NCBI RefSeq assembly: GCF_000724485.1 | Contig: NZ_CP007739.1 | Location: 3,132,001-3,196,000, forward strand | Reading direction: 5' to 3' | Source of the DNA: Bacillus methanolicus MGA3 | Lineage (GTDB): Bacteria; Bacillota; Bacilli; Bacillales; Cytobacillaceae | Length of the DNA: 64,000 nucleotides | Shown here: piece after piece, positions 8,278-17,422 of the stretch | Position numbering within the stretch: the first letter of the stretch is position 1 | Layout: every line of letters starts with the position of its first letter | Made by a program: the position numbers and the translations under genes | The notes under the pieces: model-generated | What the model was told of the DNA's origin: nothing | The model's input: the letters and a program-made list of their open reading frames with translations, nothing else | The model's database searches: none

Positions 8278-10986
8278 TTATTTTAATACTGTAATTGGAG
8301 AGAAGCTTTCCATTGCATTACCTTTTAAGTCTTTTACATCAAATGTAGTTGCTTTCTCTAGTGTAATAGTTGAAGCATACTGTTCTGGAGATAATGGTGT
8401 TCCTAAAGTAATAGTTGCAACATTACCATCAGCAGCCATCGCTTCAGTTAATGTACCTGTATATGATACTCCACCAATCTTAATTACAAAATCAGATACT
8501 GGACTTGAAGTTTCCTCGACTGTTGTATGATCAATATCTTCACTGAATGTAATCTTAATTTGGTTATTAGCTGTTAATTCAGCTTTTGTAATAGTAGGAC
8601 GTACGTTTTCATTTAAAGAAACTACTTTAGTAGTATTATCGATAACAGTATTTGTTTTGCTCTTCACACCTGAAATTGTAACTACATGAGAACCATTGAA
8701 AGTGTTTGAATTTTTAGCTAGTGTTAATTTAACTTGAGCTGTTGAGGTGTTGTTTAGAAGTTCAACTTTCTCAATTTGAGCACCTTCAACAGTATAGTTA
8801 GATTTTTGTAATGCAGAAACAGGATCAACTTCAGTTGTAAAGTTCACTAAAATTTCATCATTTGTAGAACCTGGACCTACTGTAGCAACTGCTGGTTTTA
8901 CATCATTTGAAGTACGTGTAAACGTAACTCCAGATTTTGCTTCAGAAGGATTACCAAATACATCCTTTACAAGCCCTGCTGGTAATGTAACAGTATAATC
9001 AGCAGAAGGAACATTTGATAAGTTAATTTTAATAGATTTTGACTTAGTTGCTGATGCAGGAACACCGTAAAGTGTAACTTGTGCTTCATTAGCAGTAGTT
9101 GTAGCAGCATTTTTTAATACTATTGGAGTAATAGCACTTGTTACATAGTTAACAACTTTAGTTCCAGTAATTTGTTGAGTTGCGTAAGTTGGGATTGTAA
9201 CATCCTCATTATAAGTAACTACTAAATATTCTACACCATCAATTTTTTCTACTTTTGTAGAAACAACAGTTGGAGCTGTATTTTCAACATCAAAGTTAAC
9301 AACTTTTACAACTGTATCACCAGTAACTAGGTTAACACCTTTATATCCACTTACTTCAACATTTTGAAGTCCAGTAGGAAGTGTTGCGCCGAAATCCGCC
9401 GTAGTAAGTGTTACATTAACAACTGATTTATCATTATCATCAATAGCTACATTAGCTGGATTAACAGTTATTGTACCTACTTTAACAACTGGTTTTACAG
9501 CTAATGCACGGTCAAACTTAATTTGTAATTTATCAGATGCTACACGAGCAACTGAAGTTACAGAAGCTTTTGTTTTATCTGAAGTATTATACTTCACAGT
9601 AATAGAAGTAGGGTTTGGTGATACTAAGTTACCATTGTAATCTGAAATACCAACTAAAGTTAATACGATATCTTTATCTAAATCTGCAGTGTTAATTGCA
9701 GATAGGTCAACAACAACTTTGCGTGGGTCATTTGTATCAACAGAGAACTTAGTTTCATTCAATACTGTTGAACCATTTAATGCAACATCGTCAGCACGTT
9801 TTGCAGTTACAGAAAGGTTAGTTAAATCAACAGGCTCACTAAATTCAACAACTGCTGTAGCTGCATCTTTGTAAGTTACACCTTTAATAACTGGGCGTGT
9901 AGTATCTTTTACTTCAACAACTGAAGAGAATGCTGGTAATGCTTTTTTATCAACAGTTTTGACAGCTTCTTTTGCAACGGTAAATGCATATTTACCATCG
10001 AATTTTTTACCAGAACCAGAAAGAATTGTTAAAGTTTTACCATCAGCACTTAAGCTAGCTTTTAAGTTGTCAGTAGTACCAAAATCAGCAGCAGTGTCGA
10101 TACGAGTAATAGTGAATACGCCATCTACTAATGTACCGTTTGCAGGGTCGATAACTGTATCTTTATCAATTGCTTTATTGAATGTTACTACTAATTCTGC
10201 AGCGTTAATCGCACTTACGCTTTCAACTTTCGGAGTTAAAGCAGCTTCATATGCAGCATTTACTTCTGTATATTTTGCTGTTAACTGTGCTTTGAAAGTT
10301 TCAGTTACTTTTGATAAGTTATCATTGGCAACTTTTAAAGCATCTGCAGCTGTTGTAAGGTCGCCTTTTTTGATAGCTTCGTCAGCTGCACGAAGTTTCA
10401 CAGCAACTGTAATATCGTATTTTAAGCTATCGCGAACGTCTTGAGCAGGTGTTTTGAATTCTGCACGGAGTAAATCGCGAGTAGTTTTTCCGTAAACTCG
10501 GTCTAAAATTACTGTACGTTTATTTAATTCATAGGAGATTTCATTATAGTATTTTTCAGCAGCCACAAGATCTTTATCTGCAATGGCTTTCTCTAATGCT
10601 TCTTTTTTGTCTGCAAGTTTTGTTGCATAGTTGTAAGCGTCAATGTAAGTTACAACGCGTTTTGTAATGTAGTCAGCATATGTAGAGTCTAATTGTGCCA
10701 AGTAAGCATCTTTCTTAGATCCGCCTGCTTTGTTTACTAAAGCTTTCGCGTTGTTGTACGCAGCTTTTGCAGCGTTGTACTGTTTGTACACTTCTTTGAT
10801 GTCAGCGAATTGGCCTTTAGCTGTTACATCGCTGTAAGTGTGGTATGCTTTTTTGATTTGTGTTACAGCTTTGCTAACTTCGGCAGCAACGTTGGTAGCA
10901 GCGTTAGTTTGAGCCGGAGCAGAAGCTACGAAAGCAGAAGCAGCAACCGCAGATGCAGCAGCTAATTTGATAGCTTTCTTCTTCAT
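8278..10986 (-). CDS. S-layer protein, SbsC type (probable main surface-layer subunit)
   Basis: 902 residues from the ATG at 10986 (AAGGGAG 11 bases upstream). The signal peptide is residues 1-30 (KKKAIKL, Ala-rich core, ending TNAATN). Residues 31-255 are the helical wall-polymer-binding domain of G. stearothermophilus SbsC; VILDRVYGKTTRDLLR and KKDAYLAQL are near-identical to SbsC from memory. From ALTPKVESVSAIN onward the chain is a string of Ig-like beta domains rich in Thr, Val, Ala and Lys, ending FSPITVLK. No SLH motifs are present, as in SbsC. A near-consensus promoter and a very strong terminator frame a single-gene unit, suggesting high expression. Self-assembly into a lattice is inferred from the family. 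Confidence 0.92.
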   Translation of the reverse strand: MKKKAIKLAAASAVAASAFVASAPAQTNAATNVAAEVSKAVTQIKKAYHTYSDVTAKGQFADIKEVYKQYNAAKAAYNNAKALVNKAGGSKKDAYLAQLDSTYADYITKRVVTYIDAYNYATKLADKKEALEKAIADKDLVAAEKYYNEISYELNKRTVILDRVYGKTTRDLLRAEFKTPAQDVRDSLKYDITVAVKLRAADEAIKKGDLTTAADALKVANDNLSKVTETFKAQLTAKYTEVNAAYEAALTPKVESVSAINAAELVVTFNKAIDKDTVIDPANGTLVDGVFTITRIDTAADFGTTDNLKASLSADGKTLTILSGSGKKFDGKYAFTVAKEAVKTVDKKALPAFSSVVEVKDTTRPVIKGVTYKDAATAVVEFSEPVDLTNLSVTAKRADDVALNGSTVLNETKFSVDTNDPRKVVVDLSAINTADLDKDIVLTLVGISDYNGNLVSPNPTSITVKYNTSDKTKASVTSVARVASDKLQIKFDRALAVKPVVKVGTITVNPANVAIDDNDKSVVNVTLTTADFGATLPTGLQNVEVSGYKGVNLVTGDTVVKVVNFDVENTAPTVVSTKVEKIDGVEYLVVTYNEDVTIPTYATQQITGTKVVNYVTSAITPIVLKNAATTTANEAQVTLYGVPASATKSKSIKINLSNVPSADYTVTLPAGLVKDVFGNPSEAKSGVTFTRTSNDVKPAVATVGPGSTNDEILVNFTTEVDPVSALQKSNYTVEGAQIEKVELLNNTSTAQVKLTLAKNSNTFNGSHVVTISGVKSKTNTVIDNTTKVVSLNENVRPTITKAELTANNQIKITFSEDIDHTTVEETSSPVSDFVIKIGGVSYTGTLTEAMAADGNVATITLGTPLSPEQYASTITLEKATTFDVKDLKGNAMESFSPITVLK

Positions 10987-11071
10987 AGGTTTATATTCTC
11001 CCTTCAATATTTAATATAGTACAATGATTGCATTTGGTTGGTAAGCTCTTTAGGCTTTGCAGATCATTGCC

Positions 11072-11123
11072 TATCAAACTTAACGACAATTATACTAAAG
11101 CCCTCTGGAAATATCAAACTTAA
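11072..11123 (-). repeat. Direct repeat TATCAAACTTAA in the S-layer promoter region
   Basis: The 12-mer TATCAAACTTAA occurs at 11072-11083 and again at 11112-11123, exactly 40 bp apart. The upstream copy contains the -35 box of the S-layer promoter, and the other lies just past the -10 at the start of the leader. This arrangement could be a paired regulator site. No protein is assigned. Confidence 0.7.
11089..11117 (-). promoter_or_regulatory. SigA-type promoter of the S-layer gene
   Basis: Minus strand: TTGATA (11112-11117), 17-bp spacer, TATAAT (11089-11094). This predicts an mRNA leader of about 95 bases before the ATG at 10986. The spacing is ideal and the -10 perfect, fitting a highly transcribed gene. 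Confidence 0.85.
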
Positions 11124-11590
11124 TGCCTATTTCCTACTAAACTTTAGTAATAGTTTGTAAGCGGATTAATAACTGGTTTAATTACCAACCGATCTCACAT
11201 TTCCTATAATAATACATTTTCAGAGGAAATTCTAGGTTTTTATAGCTGATTTTGCACTTTTTTCATTAGTAATTGTTTCCTCTATTGCTAAGTTTATCTT
11301 AAAGCACACACTTTATGATTATATTCTATATACCTAATAAAATTCCACCTTTTTAAATTGTAACTATATTTATCCAAAAATCATTATAAATAGAGGAATA
11401 CTATGGCAGAACATATCGTTTTTGGAATAGAAAGTAATTATTTTACTTTTTCTAATCAATCTATTTGCCTATTGTTTTGACCCCTATAAAAAGAGTTTAG
11501 AGTACGAATTATATTTTTTTGTAAATCCACATCTACTTTTCCAGGATTCGGGATCCGTGTTTCGCTATAATGTAACCCAACCTGTCCCAT
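11124..11590. other. Long AT-rich region upstream of the S-layer promoter
   Basis: About 470 bases between the S-layer promoter and the terminator of the next gene. No ORF with a ribosome site was seen. Several TATAAT-like hexamers lie on the minus strand, and additional promoters are possible, as S-layer genes often have several. Confidence 0.5.
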
Positions 11591-11621
11591 AAAAAAAACG
11601 CCCCTGCATGAGGAGCGTTTT
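11591..11621 (-). terminator. Terminator of the third SbsC-type gene
   Basis: Minus strand: 11-bp stem AAAACGCTCCT/AGGGGCGTTTT (11595-11621) with a CATGC loop and an eight-T tail, starting 9 bases after the stop codon at 11630. Confidence 0.92.
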
Positions 11622-11629
11622 GAAAACGA

Positions 11630-13831
11630 TTATTGAGTGACAAGGTTCCACTTGGATCCATCAAATGTAGCTTTTAACGATTGAGCGAGCTGGTTTCCTG
11701 CTTTGTCGTAAAGAACTTCATCTTTATACTCGACTGTATCATTCGCAGCCATGTTTTCAGTTACGAATGTCCAAGTGTGGGTGTCAGCATTTACAGTTAC
11801 AGATTTTATAGTTCCAGCGCCTGTGTATTTGAACAAGGCATTGGCTTGCGTTTGGTCCAGGTTCGCAGACTGGATCGCGACTAGTTCGCCTGCTGCATTT
11901 TTGTAGTAAAGTGGTTCAGATGCTGTGATCACAGGTGCAGCTGCATCTCCTGATACAGTTAACGTAGGAGCAGTTTTGTCTATTTCAAATGTGATCGTTT
12001 GCTTGTTTCCGGCAAAGTCGGTTGCTGTCACTTCGTAAACACCTTGTTCTGTTAAAGCAGTGCCAAGTTTATAGTTTACGATCGCAGTGTTGTCTTTCTT
12101 GACGGCAATAGAAGCTATATCTGCAGTATCAGATGTTAAAGTAACATTCTGATTTGTTGCCGCTTTATCAGTTGTTCCTTTTAATACAGGTGCTGTTGTA
12201 TCAATTACAACCGGGAATGATTTAACAATTCCATTGATTTTTACTATTAGAGATGCCGTATCGCCGTCTTTGCCTGTTAACGTGATGTTCTCACCGTTTG
12301 CGGTGAAGACAGACTCTTTGTTTGTATAAAGCTGAACATCAGCGTTCTTAAGATCCGCTTCAGCTCCGTATTGGTCTTTTGCAGTGAAATATCCTGCGTC
12401 CACAAGAGCGTTAAAGCTTGTATTTTTATTCAAATAAATTTTGTCTTTTCCTTGGGCAAGGTCAATGCTTTGAACTGTGGAAGCAGATTTCACTTCGATC
12501 GGAAGAACATAGTTTTCTTCTTTCCATGTAACCGTTAAATTTGCTTTGCCGGCAGATACCGGTGTGATTTGGCCGCTGGCATTAACAACAAATACTTTTT
12601 CATCAGAAGATTTAAATGTCGCGCCGGGAAAATTTGCTAAAGTAATTGGTTTGTCTGCTCCCTCGACAACTGTTTTACCATTTAAAGTGGCAGCTTCTGT
12701 CGGGTCAAATTGATATTTTTTCCCTACTGTTGCATAGGAAGCATTTTCCCCGCTTTCTGTTGTCAGCCTGCCTTTAGAGATTTTTTTAAATTGATCTCCG
12801 TCCACAATATTTACTGTTGTTTCTAAAAGTACTTCTTTGGTTTCATCGTCAATCAGTTGGATTTTAACCGTGCCGGTTGTTGTTAAACCTGTTTTTTTAT
12901 AAGCGTCTTTGAGAGTTCCGTCTTCGTTAAAGTACCCTTTGTCGTCTCGGACACTAAAACCGTATTCATAGGGATCGATATCCCACTCGTTTCCTTTGGC
13001 GTCAAGAAATGCGAAGGGCTGAAAGCCGCTTATTTCCGTTGAGCCGGTGGGATACTCAACTCCTTCAACAAGAGCTACCTCTTCTATTTCAGGATAATAT
13101 TTTTCAATTACGTCACTGTATTTGTTTGTGAGAACATCAAGAACTTTTTCATCATCGACATAATTGAACCACTTTTCAATGTTATTTGCATACTTTTCAG
13201 CTAAATCGAAGTCTTCTTTTTGCAATGCAGCTTCTAGTCTGCCAATTTCAATATAGATGCTTACAGGGTAAAGCGCTGCTTGTTTTGCTTTTTCTGCTGG
13301 AAGCTTATATTTTTCTAAAATTGCCTGGCGGGTTGATTGGCCGTATACGCGGTATAAGTAGGATGCTTGTTTCTTAATTTCATATGAGAGAGCATGGTAG
13401 GCTTTTGTTGCTTCGGCCATTTTTCCAGCCGCCAGTTGTTTTTCCATTTCTTTTTGCGCTTTGATAAGTTTTTTACCGGAAGTGATCGCATCTATGTAAA
13501 TTGCCGTACGGTCGATCCATAGTTTTACATTATCAAGGCGTGCGTTTAATCGTTCTTTTTCCTTGCCATGAAGTTTGTTTACTGCTGCCTTGGCTGCTGT
13601 ATAATCTGCTTTTGCTTTGTTGTAAAGCGACCATGGCTGAGTAACAGCGTCGGCGTTGTAATCAACAGAAATGGCGCGCATTAGCGAAACTTTGTGGGAT
13701 TCCGCTTTTTTTACAAGGTTTTCTGCTGTTGATGCAGCTTCTGATTGTGCAGGGTTTACTGCTGCGTAAGCTGTTGTTGCAATGGTTGTTGCAGCAGCAA
13801 TTTTCATTACTTTTCTGAATTTCTTCTCCAC
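11630..13831 (-). CDS. SbsC-type surface protein with Ig-like domains
   Basis: 733 residues from a GTG at 13831, preferred because AAAGGTGG lies 8 bases upstream and a signal peptide follows (EKKFRKVMKIAAATT, cleavage near AQSEAAS). Upstream codons are open but run into a palindromic repeat. Residues 35-260 are the same helical wall-binding domain as in the S-layer protein (LYRVYGQSTRQAILEKY corresponds to LDRVYGKTTRDLL). The rest contains a bacterial Ig group-2-like part (GQITPVSAGKANLTVTWKE) and Ig-like repeats introduced by DTTAPVLK and DKTAPTLTV. Likely a minor S-layer or wall-associated protein. No enzyme motif was found. Confidence 0.85.
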   Translation of the reverse strand: MEKKFRKVMKIAAATTIATTAYAAVNPAQSEAASTAENLVKKAESHKVSLMRAISVDYNADAVTQPWSLYNKAKADYTAAKAAVNKLHGKEKERLNARLDNVKLWIDRTAIYIDAITSGKKLIKAQKEMEKQLAAGKMAEATKAYHALSYEIKKQASYLYRVYGQSTRQAILEKYKLPAEKAKQAALYPVSIYIEIGRLEAALQKEDFDLAEKYANNIEKWFNYVDDEKVLDVLTNKYSDVIEKYYPEIEEVALVEGVEYPTGSTEISGFQPFAFLDAKGNEWDIDPYEYGFSVRDDKGYFNEDGTLKDAYKKTGLTTTGTVKIQLIDDETKEVLLETTVNIVDGDQFKKISKGRLTTESGENASYATVGKKYQFDPTEAATLNGKTVVEGADKPITLANFPGATFKSSDEKVFVVNASGQITPVSAGKANLTVTWKEENYVLPIEVKSASTVQSIDLAQGKDKIYLNKNTSFNALVDAGYFTAKDQYGAEADLKNADVQLYTNKESVFTANGENITLTGKDGDTASLIVKINGIVKSFPVVIDTTAPVLKGTTDKAATNQNVTLTSDTADIASIAVKKDNTAIVNYKLGTALTEQGVYEVTATDFAGNKQTITFEIDKTAPTLTVSGDAAAPVITASEPLYYKNAAGELVAIQSANLDQTQANALFKYTGAGTIKSVTVNADTHTWTFVTENMAANDTVEYKDEVLYDKAGNQLAQSLKATFDGSKWNLVTQ

Positions 13832-13949
13832 CGCTTTTTCCACCTTTTCTAGAAATATAGTAAAATTGTTAAATATTATATCTGTTTCCAGACCTATTCT
13901 TATCATAATTTGAAAGTTTCTTAATTTCTTTAAGTAATTATTGGTAATT

Positions 13950-13997
13950 TTGTAAAGGGCCTGGCCCCTACTAAAGTAGGGGCCAGGCCCTTTACAA
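13950..13997. repeat. Perfect 23-bp-arm palindrome, GGGCCTGGCCCC family; likely two-way terminator
   Basis: The arm TTGTAAAGGGCCTGGCCCC plus TACT is repeated exactly in inverse after two bases (AA). It begins directly at the stop codon of the S41 protease (13998) and would terminate that gene. The same core occurs at six places in the window. Confidence 0.9.
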
Positions 13998-15383
13998 TTA
14001 GTTAACAGTAACATCTAAGTAAATCCCTTGTTTCATTTGCCGGGTATTTTGCGCTTTCCATTTTGGATGTACGATGAGCAGGTATTTGCCTTTTGATTGA
14101 AGGTTCTGTTTTGGTGTGATTTTTATTGTTTTCTCGTCGAGCGCCTGTACGTCCACTGGGACTTCTTTTCCGCCGAGCTGGATCAATTGAACATCGCTTG
14201 CCGTTATTCCTGTCCAGTTCATTTTCATGTTCATTTTAATGGTAAATGTTTTGTTAACAGGTACGTTTTGAAGAGCAGGCAGCTTTTTGTAGCCTCTAAT
14301 TAATCTAATAAGCTGATCATGATGAGATACGAGCAGCTCCTCACCTTCAGCTGTTTTGACATTTGGCGCCACTCCAACGTGATGAATCTGCACCCCTTTA
14401 GGCGAGAAAAACTTAGCAGTCGTCAGTTTTAAAACGCTCTTATCGCTTAATTGAAAAAACGACTGCATCGAGCCTTTTCCAAATGAGTTTTGCCCGTACA
14501 AAACTGCGCCTTTTTGTTCTTTTACAGAAGCAGCTACCATTTCCGATGCACTGGCACTATAACCGTTTATGAGAATATGGACGGGTGCCGTAAATTTTAC
14601 AGGCTGCGGAATCGCATTAAATACATAAGACTTATTAGATTTATCCCTAAGTTGAAAAGCTTTTGTGACATTCGGGAAAAACCCTTCAACTTCCTGGGCC
14701 GCCGAAACATAGCCTCCGCCATTATCACGGAGATCAAATATCCAGCCTTTTGCCCCTTTCAGTTTTCGAATGGCTGCAGAAATATCTTTAGCTGAATCGA
14801 GGGCAAAACTGTTTAAACGCACATAACCAATATTTCCGCCGAGCATCTCATACTCAACGTTTTGCAGTTGAATAACTTCTCTAACAAGTGTTTGAGTAAA
14901 AGATTGGCCTGTATCAGGTCTTAAATATGTAAGAGTAACCGGCGTTTTTTCTTCTCCGCTTAGAGAAGAAATGACTGTTTGAACCGATTCACCTGCTAGA
15001 GCTTGTCCATTTATATTTGTAATTACATCCCCGGTTTGAATTCCAGCCCGCTCAGCAGGACTTCCCGGATATACAGTTAAAATTTTTACTCCCCTTGGGT
15101 CTTCCTCAATCATGACTCCAATTCCTACAAACTGATTTTCAATTGCATTAGTAAATTCCTTGAACTCCTCTACCGTCATGTAAACAGAATAAGGATCAAG
15201 GTACTTTGTAATCTCTTTGATCGTCGGTTTATTTAGCACCCAATCCGGAACATCTTCAACATAATATTTTCGAATAATATCCCTGGCTTCATTAATTGGT
15301 TCGGCTGCCGAGACATAAGTTGTTGTTTGTGTAACAAACAACAAGACAAGTAATACACTGAGAAACCTTCTTAAGTGCTGCAT
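13998..15383 (-). CDS. S41-family carboxy-terminal processing protease (CtpA-like)
   Basis: 461 residues, ATG at 15383 with GGAGG 8 bases upstream. Signal peptide 1-27 (SVLLVLLF...VSAAE), a short helical N-domain with DPYSVYMT, a PDZ domain (about 85-165; GVMIEEDPRGVKI, GSPAERAGIQTGD), then the protease core with FDLRDNGGGY, the nucleophile serine in NGYSASASEM and the lysine in SFGKGSMQ. These are the Ser-Lys elements of the S41 family. After VGVAPNV comes an unusual C-terminal beta domain (about 375-461, ending LDVTVN). Extracytoplasmic, possibly trimming surface proteins encoded nearby; that link is inferred from position only. Confidence 0.9.
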   Translation of the reverse strand: MQHLRRFLSVLLVLLFVTQTTTYVSAAEPINEARDIIRKYYVEDVPDWVLNKPTIKEITKYLDPYSVYMTVEEFKEFTNAIENQFVGIGVMIEEDPRGVKILTVYPGSPAERAGIQTGDVITNINGQALAGESVQTVISSLSGEEKTPVTLTYLRPDTGQSFTQTLVREVIQLQNVEYEMLGGNIGYVRLNSFALDSAKDISAAIRKLKGAKGWIFDLRDNGGGYVSAAQEVEGFFPNVTKAFQLRDKSNKSYVFNAIPQPVKFTAPVHILINGYSASASEMVAASVKEQKGAVLYGQNSFGKGSMQSFFQLSDKSVLKLTTAKFFSPKGVQIHHVGVAPNVKTAEGEELLVSHHDQLIRLIRGYKKLPALQNVPVNKTFTIKMNMKMNWTGITASDVQLIQLGGKEVPVDVQALDEKTIKITPKQNLQSKGKYLLIVHPKWKAQNTRQMKQGIYLDVTVN

Positions 15384-15414
15384 GCCGTTATCCTCCGCCT
15401 TTTAAGAAAATGAC

Positions 15415-15443
15415 ATTATAGTAAAAAAATAGATTTATATACA
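15415..15443 (-). promoter_or_regulatory. Candidate promoter of the S41 protease
   Basis: Minus strand: perfect TATAAT at 15415-15420 and weak TGTATA at 15438-15443 with 17-bp spacing, about 32 bases before the start codon. The -35 matches only three of six positions. Confidence 0.5.
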
Positions 15444-15540
15444 TTTTAAATGGAATAATAGCAATTTAAAAGAAGTAATTTATACCCGTAATGCAGGCAA
15501 AATTGGCAATAATTTCTACCATTTTATTTCCAAATATTTA

Positions 15541-15568
15541 TTGAAATAGAAAAAATACATACTATACT
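15541..15568 (+). promoter_or_regulatory. Promoter of the DUF4352-like gene
   Basis: TTGAAA (15541-15546), 16-bp spacer, TATACT (15563-15568), 35 bases before the ATG at 15603. GGAGGG lies in between as a strong ribosome site. Confidence 0.7.
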
Positions 15569-15602
15569 AGAAACGTAGATTTGAAGGAGGGAATAATTAC
15601 AT

Positions 15603-16436
15603 ATGAAGAAATTTGTTGGATTGTTTTTATCATTATTTTTGCTCTTAGGAGCATACACACCAACTACTTTTGCTGCAGATTTAAATTTCTGCGATCAATA
15701 TAAAGGTGTGAAGAAAATTTGGTGGGATGGAATGGAGCTTAAGCCTGGCCAAATTGGACGGTTGACTGTCTTGCAAAATACTCCTCTTTATAAAGTAACC
15801 GGTTCGAAAAAAGTTTTTGTGCGAACATTAAAAAAAGGGGAGTTTTACCGAATTTACGCCTTTAAGCCTGGTATGTTAAGCGTCGGCGGAGGATATTATA
15901 TCAATCGCGATTCAAAAGTAAAATATGAAACACCAAGCAAGACGAAATTAAGAGCCGTTCAATGCATCCACAATCCATACGGATCCAAAAACAACCCATC
16001 TGAATTAGGAGAAGTATGGAATGTAAAAGTGAACGATTTGGTAGATGGCCAAAGACAGTATCAAATTACAATGGTAGATGCTGTTACTGACGGAAATACA
16101 GCTTGGCAAATGCTTGAAAATGCTAACATGTTTAATGATCCGCCTCCGGCTGGCAAAAAATATGTTCTCGCAAAGTTCAGAGTTAAATTAATCAAGTTTG
16201 AAGGCAAAACATTTGATACATTTGACGTTAACCCGGCAATGTTTGAGGCCGTTAGCAAAAGTGGCGTAGTGTATGATAATTTTGTTCCAGTTGTTACACC
16301 AGACCCTCAACTATCTGAAATTTATGAAGGCGGGCAAACCGAAGGCTGGGTAGCATTCCTTGTCAATCAAAATGATGATCCACGAATTGTATGGCAGCGC
16401 GGCAACCCTGATGAAATCTGGTTCTCATTAAAATAG
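15603..16436 (+). CDS. Secreted protein with DUF4352-like C-terminal domain
   Basis: 277 residues with a strong ribosome site (GAAGGAGGG). Signal peptide 1-24 (MKKFVGLFLSLFLLL, cleavage after TTFA). The N-terminal part (about 30-115) is a small beta domain starting FCDQYKGVKKIWWDG, resembling SH3-like modules of Bacillus exported proteins. The C-terminal part (about 130-277) has the DUF4352/telokin-like pattern: a KKYVLAKFRVK strand and EGWVAFLV before a final beta strand. It has its own promoter and terminator. Function unknown; the family is usually extracellular or a lipoprotein, but no lipobox is present here. Confidence 0.75.
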   Translation: MKKFVGLFLSLFLLLGAYTPTTFAADLNFCDQYKGVKKIWWDGMELKPGQIGRLTVLQNTPLYKVTGSKKVFVRTLKKGEFYRIYAFKPGMLSVGGGYYINRDSKVKYETPSKTKLRAVQCIHNPYGSKNNPSELGEVWNVKVNDLVDGQRQYQITMVDAVTDGNTAWQMLENANMFNDPPPAGKKYVLAKFRVKLIKFEGKTFDTFDVNPAMFEAVSKSGVVYDNFVPVVTPDPQLSEIYEGGQTEGWVAFLVNQNDDPRIVWQRGNPDEIWFSLK

Positions 16437-16450
16437 AATATTGCCCTTTA

Positions 16451-16484
16451 TCCCTCTTGCGCAGACAGTAAGAGGGATTTTTTT
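16451..16484 (+). terminator. Terminator after the DUF4352-like gene
   Basis: TCCCTCTT (16451-16458) pairs with AAGAGGGA (16470-16477), followed by a run of T. Confidence 0.85.
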
Positions 16485-16574
16485 AGGATTTTCCCTGCGA
16501 GGGAGAAATTCTATTTTTAAATTGGAGTATCGCCAACGAAACAGAAATTATTTACGCTAAGACCACATCAGGTA

Positions 16575-16612
16575 ATCAAAGAAAAGAGGCATCCAAGTGT
16601 TGGGATGCCTCT
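16575..16612 (-). terminator. Terminator of the padR gene
   Basis: Minus strand: perfect 10-bp stem AGAGGCATCC/GGATGCCTCT (16585-16612), followed by TTTCTTTG. Confidence 0.8.
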
Positions 16613-16669
16613 CCTACATTTAGCCCGTTCCATTCTATTACTTATGCTATTTGATAAAGCTGCTTGCTT

Positions 16670-17209
16670 TTAAAGTTTTTTAATTAAATTATCACACCAT
16701 TCTATATACAGGCGTTCATATTTAATGCCGAATTCAACTACAGAGATGCTGGAGGCAATCGGATCTTTGCTGTTGGACGGGTCAAGCATTTGAGTGAGCT
16801 CCTTTACTTTTTCCAAATAGGCGGCTAATCTCTCTTCATGCTGCCTCTTTATTTCCTCAATTTGTTCGATCATCTTTTCGGGTTCTACAAGCCAAGAATT
16901 GTAAACCTTCAATAGGAAATCATCGCGGATCCTTTCCAATTCCCCCGGCTCTATCGTCCACTGTATTAATGCCTCCCGTCCAGCTTCTGTAATCTCATAC
17001 ACTTTTCGGGCGGGGCGATAGGCATGCTGTTCTACTCCTTGAAGCTTTACCAAGCCCTCTTTTTCCATTTTGGCCAATTCAGGATAAACCTGATTGCTCC
17101 CTACTTTCCAAAACGGACCCAATCGATTGTTCATGTGCTGCTTGATATCATAACCGCTTAGCGGCTCGCGTGCCAACAAAGAAAGCAATGCATAACGGAT
17201 TGAGCTCAT
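16670..17209 (-). CDS. PadR-family transcriptional regulator
   Basis: 179 residues. The start MSSIRYALLSLL at 17209 is chosen because GAGGAG sits 8 bases upstream. N-terminal winged helix (1-80; EPLSGYDIKQHM, then FWKVGSNQVYPELAKMEKEGL and a YEIT wing), then a long helical PadR C-terminal dimerisation region (85-179). Divergent from the alpha/beta hydrolase gene, with two matching 20-bp palindromes in the shared 213-bp gap. PadR proteins usually repress a neighbouring gene and respond to small phenolic or lipophilic ligands. The ligand is unknown. Confidence 0.92.
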   Translation of the reverse strand: MSSIRYALLSLLAREPLSGYDIKQHMNNRLGPFWKVGSNQVYPELAKMEKEGLVKLQGVEQHAYRPARKVYEITEAGREALIQWTIEPGELERIRDDFLLKVYNSWLVEPEKMIEQIEEIKRQHEERLAAYLEKVKELTQMLDPSNSKDPIASSISVVEFGIKYERLYIEWCDNLIKKL

Positions 17210-17261
17210 AGAAACAACTCCTCTAATTATTAATAAGTTAAATTTACTATAGGTACGCTTT

Positions 17262-17290
17262 AATATATATTTATTTCTTCTGTCCATCAA
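17262..17290 (-). promoter_or_regulatory. Promoter of padR
   Basis: Minus strand: TTGATG (17285-17290), 17-bp spacer, TATATT (17262-17267). Confidence 0.65.
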
Positions 17291-17302
17291 GCCACTTCAT
17301 AA

Positions 17303-17322
17303 ATAGGTTAAAAATAACCTAT
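17303..17322. promoter_or_regulatory. Palindromic operator 1, likely PadR site
   Basis: Perfect palindrome ATAGGTTA-AAAA-TAACCTAT. It lies 12 bp upstream of the padR -35 and 7 bp upstream of a TTGACT hexamer (17330-17335) that could drive the hydrolase gene. Confidence 0.75.
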
Positions 17323-17362
17323 GTTTTTGTTGACTTATAAAAAATCATGTGTTAGTTTTGAT

Positions 17363-17382
17363 TTAAGTTAATTTTAACCTAT
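17363..17382. promoter_or_regulatory. Palindromic operator 2, likely PadR site
   Basis: TTAAGTTA-ATTT-TAACCTAT has the same geometry as operator 1, with one perfect half-site. The centres are exactly 60 bp apart, about six helical turns. It sits just downstream of the presumed hydrolase -10, where binding would block transcription. Confidence 0.7.
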
Positions 17383-17422
17383 AAAAATTTTTTAAAACAA
17401 ATCTTAAAGGAGAAATTTTACT

